A stretch of DNA of 64,000 nucleotides from Leisingera sp. JC1 (GTDB lineage: Bacteria > Pseudomonadota > Alphaproteobacteria > Rhodobacterales > Rhodobacteraceae). This document shows positions 63,617-64,000 of this stretch, in pieces. The stretch lies in contig NZ_LYUZ01000080.1 of assembly GCF_001679925.1 (NCBI RefSeq), positions 1-64,000 on the forward strand, read 5' to 3'. Both the position numbers and the translations under genes were made by a program. Under the pieces are notes generated by a model, which worked only from the letters and a program-made list of their open reading frames with translations, did no database searches and was not told where the DNA came from. Positions within the stretch are counted from its first letter, which is position 1. Every line of letters starts with the position of its first letter.

Positions 63617-64000
63617 ATGGCTGATTTCTTTAACACTCCAGGCGGCATCGCTGTTCTGATCCTGGCGCAAGTGCTTGCAGTTGTTGCCTTTGTGATGATC
63701 TCGCTCCTGTTCCTCGTCTACGGGGACCGCAAGATCTGGGCCGCGGTCCAGATGCGCCGGGGCCCGAACGTGGTGGGCGTCTACGGCCTGCTGCAATCGG
63801 TGGCTGACGCGCTGAAATACGTGGTCAAGGAAGTGGTGATCCCGGCCGGTGCCGACCGCACCGTCTTTATCCTGGCACCGATGACCTCCTTCGTGCTGGC
63901 GATGATTGCCTGGGCGGTGATCCCGTTCAACGACGGCTGGGTGCTCTCGGACATCAACGTCGCCATCCTCTATGTCTTCGCGGTCTCCTCGCTGGAGGTC
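63617..64000 (+). CDS. nuoH: NADH-quinone oxidoreductase subunit H (5' part; runs off the window)
   Basis: The reading frame is open from the ATG at 63617 to the end of the window (128 codons seen of about 345). The start [25 protein letters not shown] is a membrane helix, followed by [40 protein letters not shown], given in parts, which is the conserved loop of NuoH at the quinone entrance. Four helices are present in the visible part. Further nuo genes (I to N) should follow outside the window. Confidence 0.97.
   Translation, partial: MADFFNTPGGIAVLILAQVLAVVAFVMISLLFLVYGDRKIWAAVQMRRGPNVVGVYGLLQSVADALKYVVKEVVIPAGADRTVFILAPMTSFVLAMIAWAVIPFNDGWVLSDINVAILYVFAVSSLEV

Overview
The window is high-GC, densely coded chromosomal DNA of an alphaproteobacterium, most likely a Roseobacter-group member of the Rhodobacteraceae (Leisingera/Phaeobacter/Ruegeria-like). 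That placement is inferred from the Paracoccus-type nuo operon with small non-nuo genes between subunit genes, a single-chain PntA, the NuoE C-terminal extension and the leucine-degradation gene order. I see no rRNA, tRNA, CRISPR array, insertion sequence, integrase or prophage gene. It reads as core metabolism with some accessory transport and regulation.

Layout. 0-7 kb: tex, an unrecognised soluble protein, a small membrane protein and pepN. 7-11 kb: glcB (malate synthase G), glcG-like gene, a class I glutamine amidotransferase. 10.8-14.2 kb: a periplasmic molybdenum hydroxylase (iorAB-like) divergent from a TetR regulator, with nested inverted repeats between them. 14.2-17.6 kb: kynU and kynA (tryptophan to anthranilate), an SDR and a YjbR-like protein. 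17.6-23 kb: a structured intergenic region, an ICMT-like methyltransferase, pntAB behind an unusual repeat/palindrome promoter, and a DUF3422 protein. 23-33 kb: a peptide-uptake locus with divergent arms, binding protein plus two permeases on one strand and a fused double ATPase followed by three M20 hydrolases on the other. 33-41.4 kb: LPS core genes (glycosyltransferase, waaA), moaA, a lipoprotein, AlkD, a PNPOx-fold protein, and glmU-glmS. 41.4-44.7 kb: gph, a DegT aminotransferase, creA, an SH3 protein.

44.8-53.8 kb is a leucine/isovalerate catabolic (liu) locus: ivd, an acyl-CoA synthetase, mccB, mccA, hmgL and an enoyl-CoA hydratase, interrupted by ompW on the other strand. Together they turn isovaleryl-CoA into acetoacetate and acetyl-CoA.

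54-64 kb is the nuo (complex I) operon from nuoA into nuoH, where the window ends. Six non-nuo genes sit among the subunit genes. The most striking observation is that two of them (59504-59911 and 60795-61199) are diverged relatives: both exported, with two cysteines exactly 65 residues apart, a 20-residue tail after the second cysteine, and the same K-N-(D/S)-A-I-G signature. With two lipoproteins, a MAPEG-fold membrane protein, a two-helix membrane protein and the NuoE extension, they make a candidate, poorly described complex I accessory or assembly set. All starts, motifs and hairpins were read by eye; no homology search was run.
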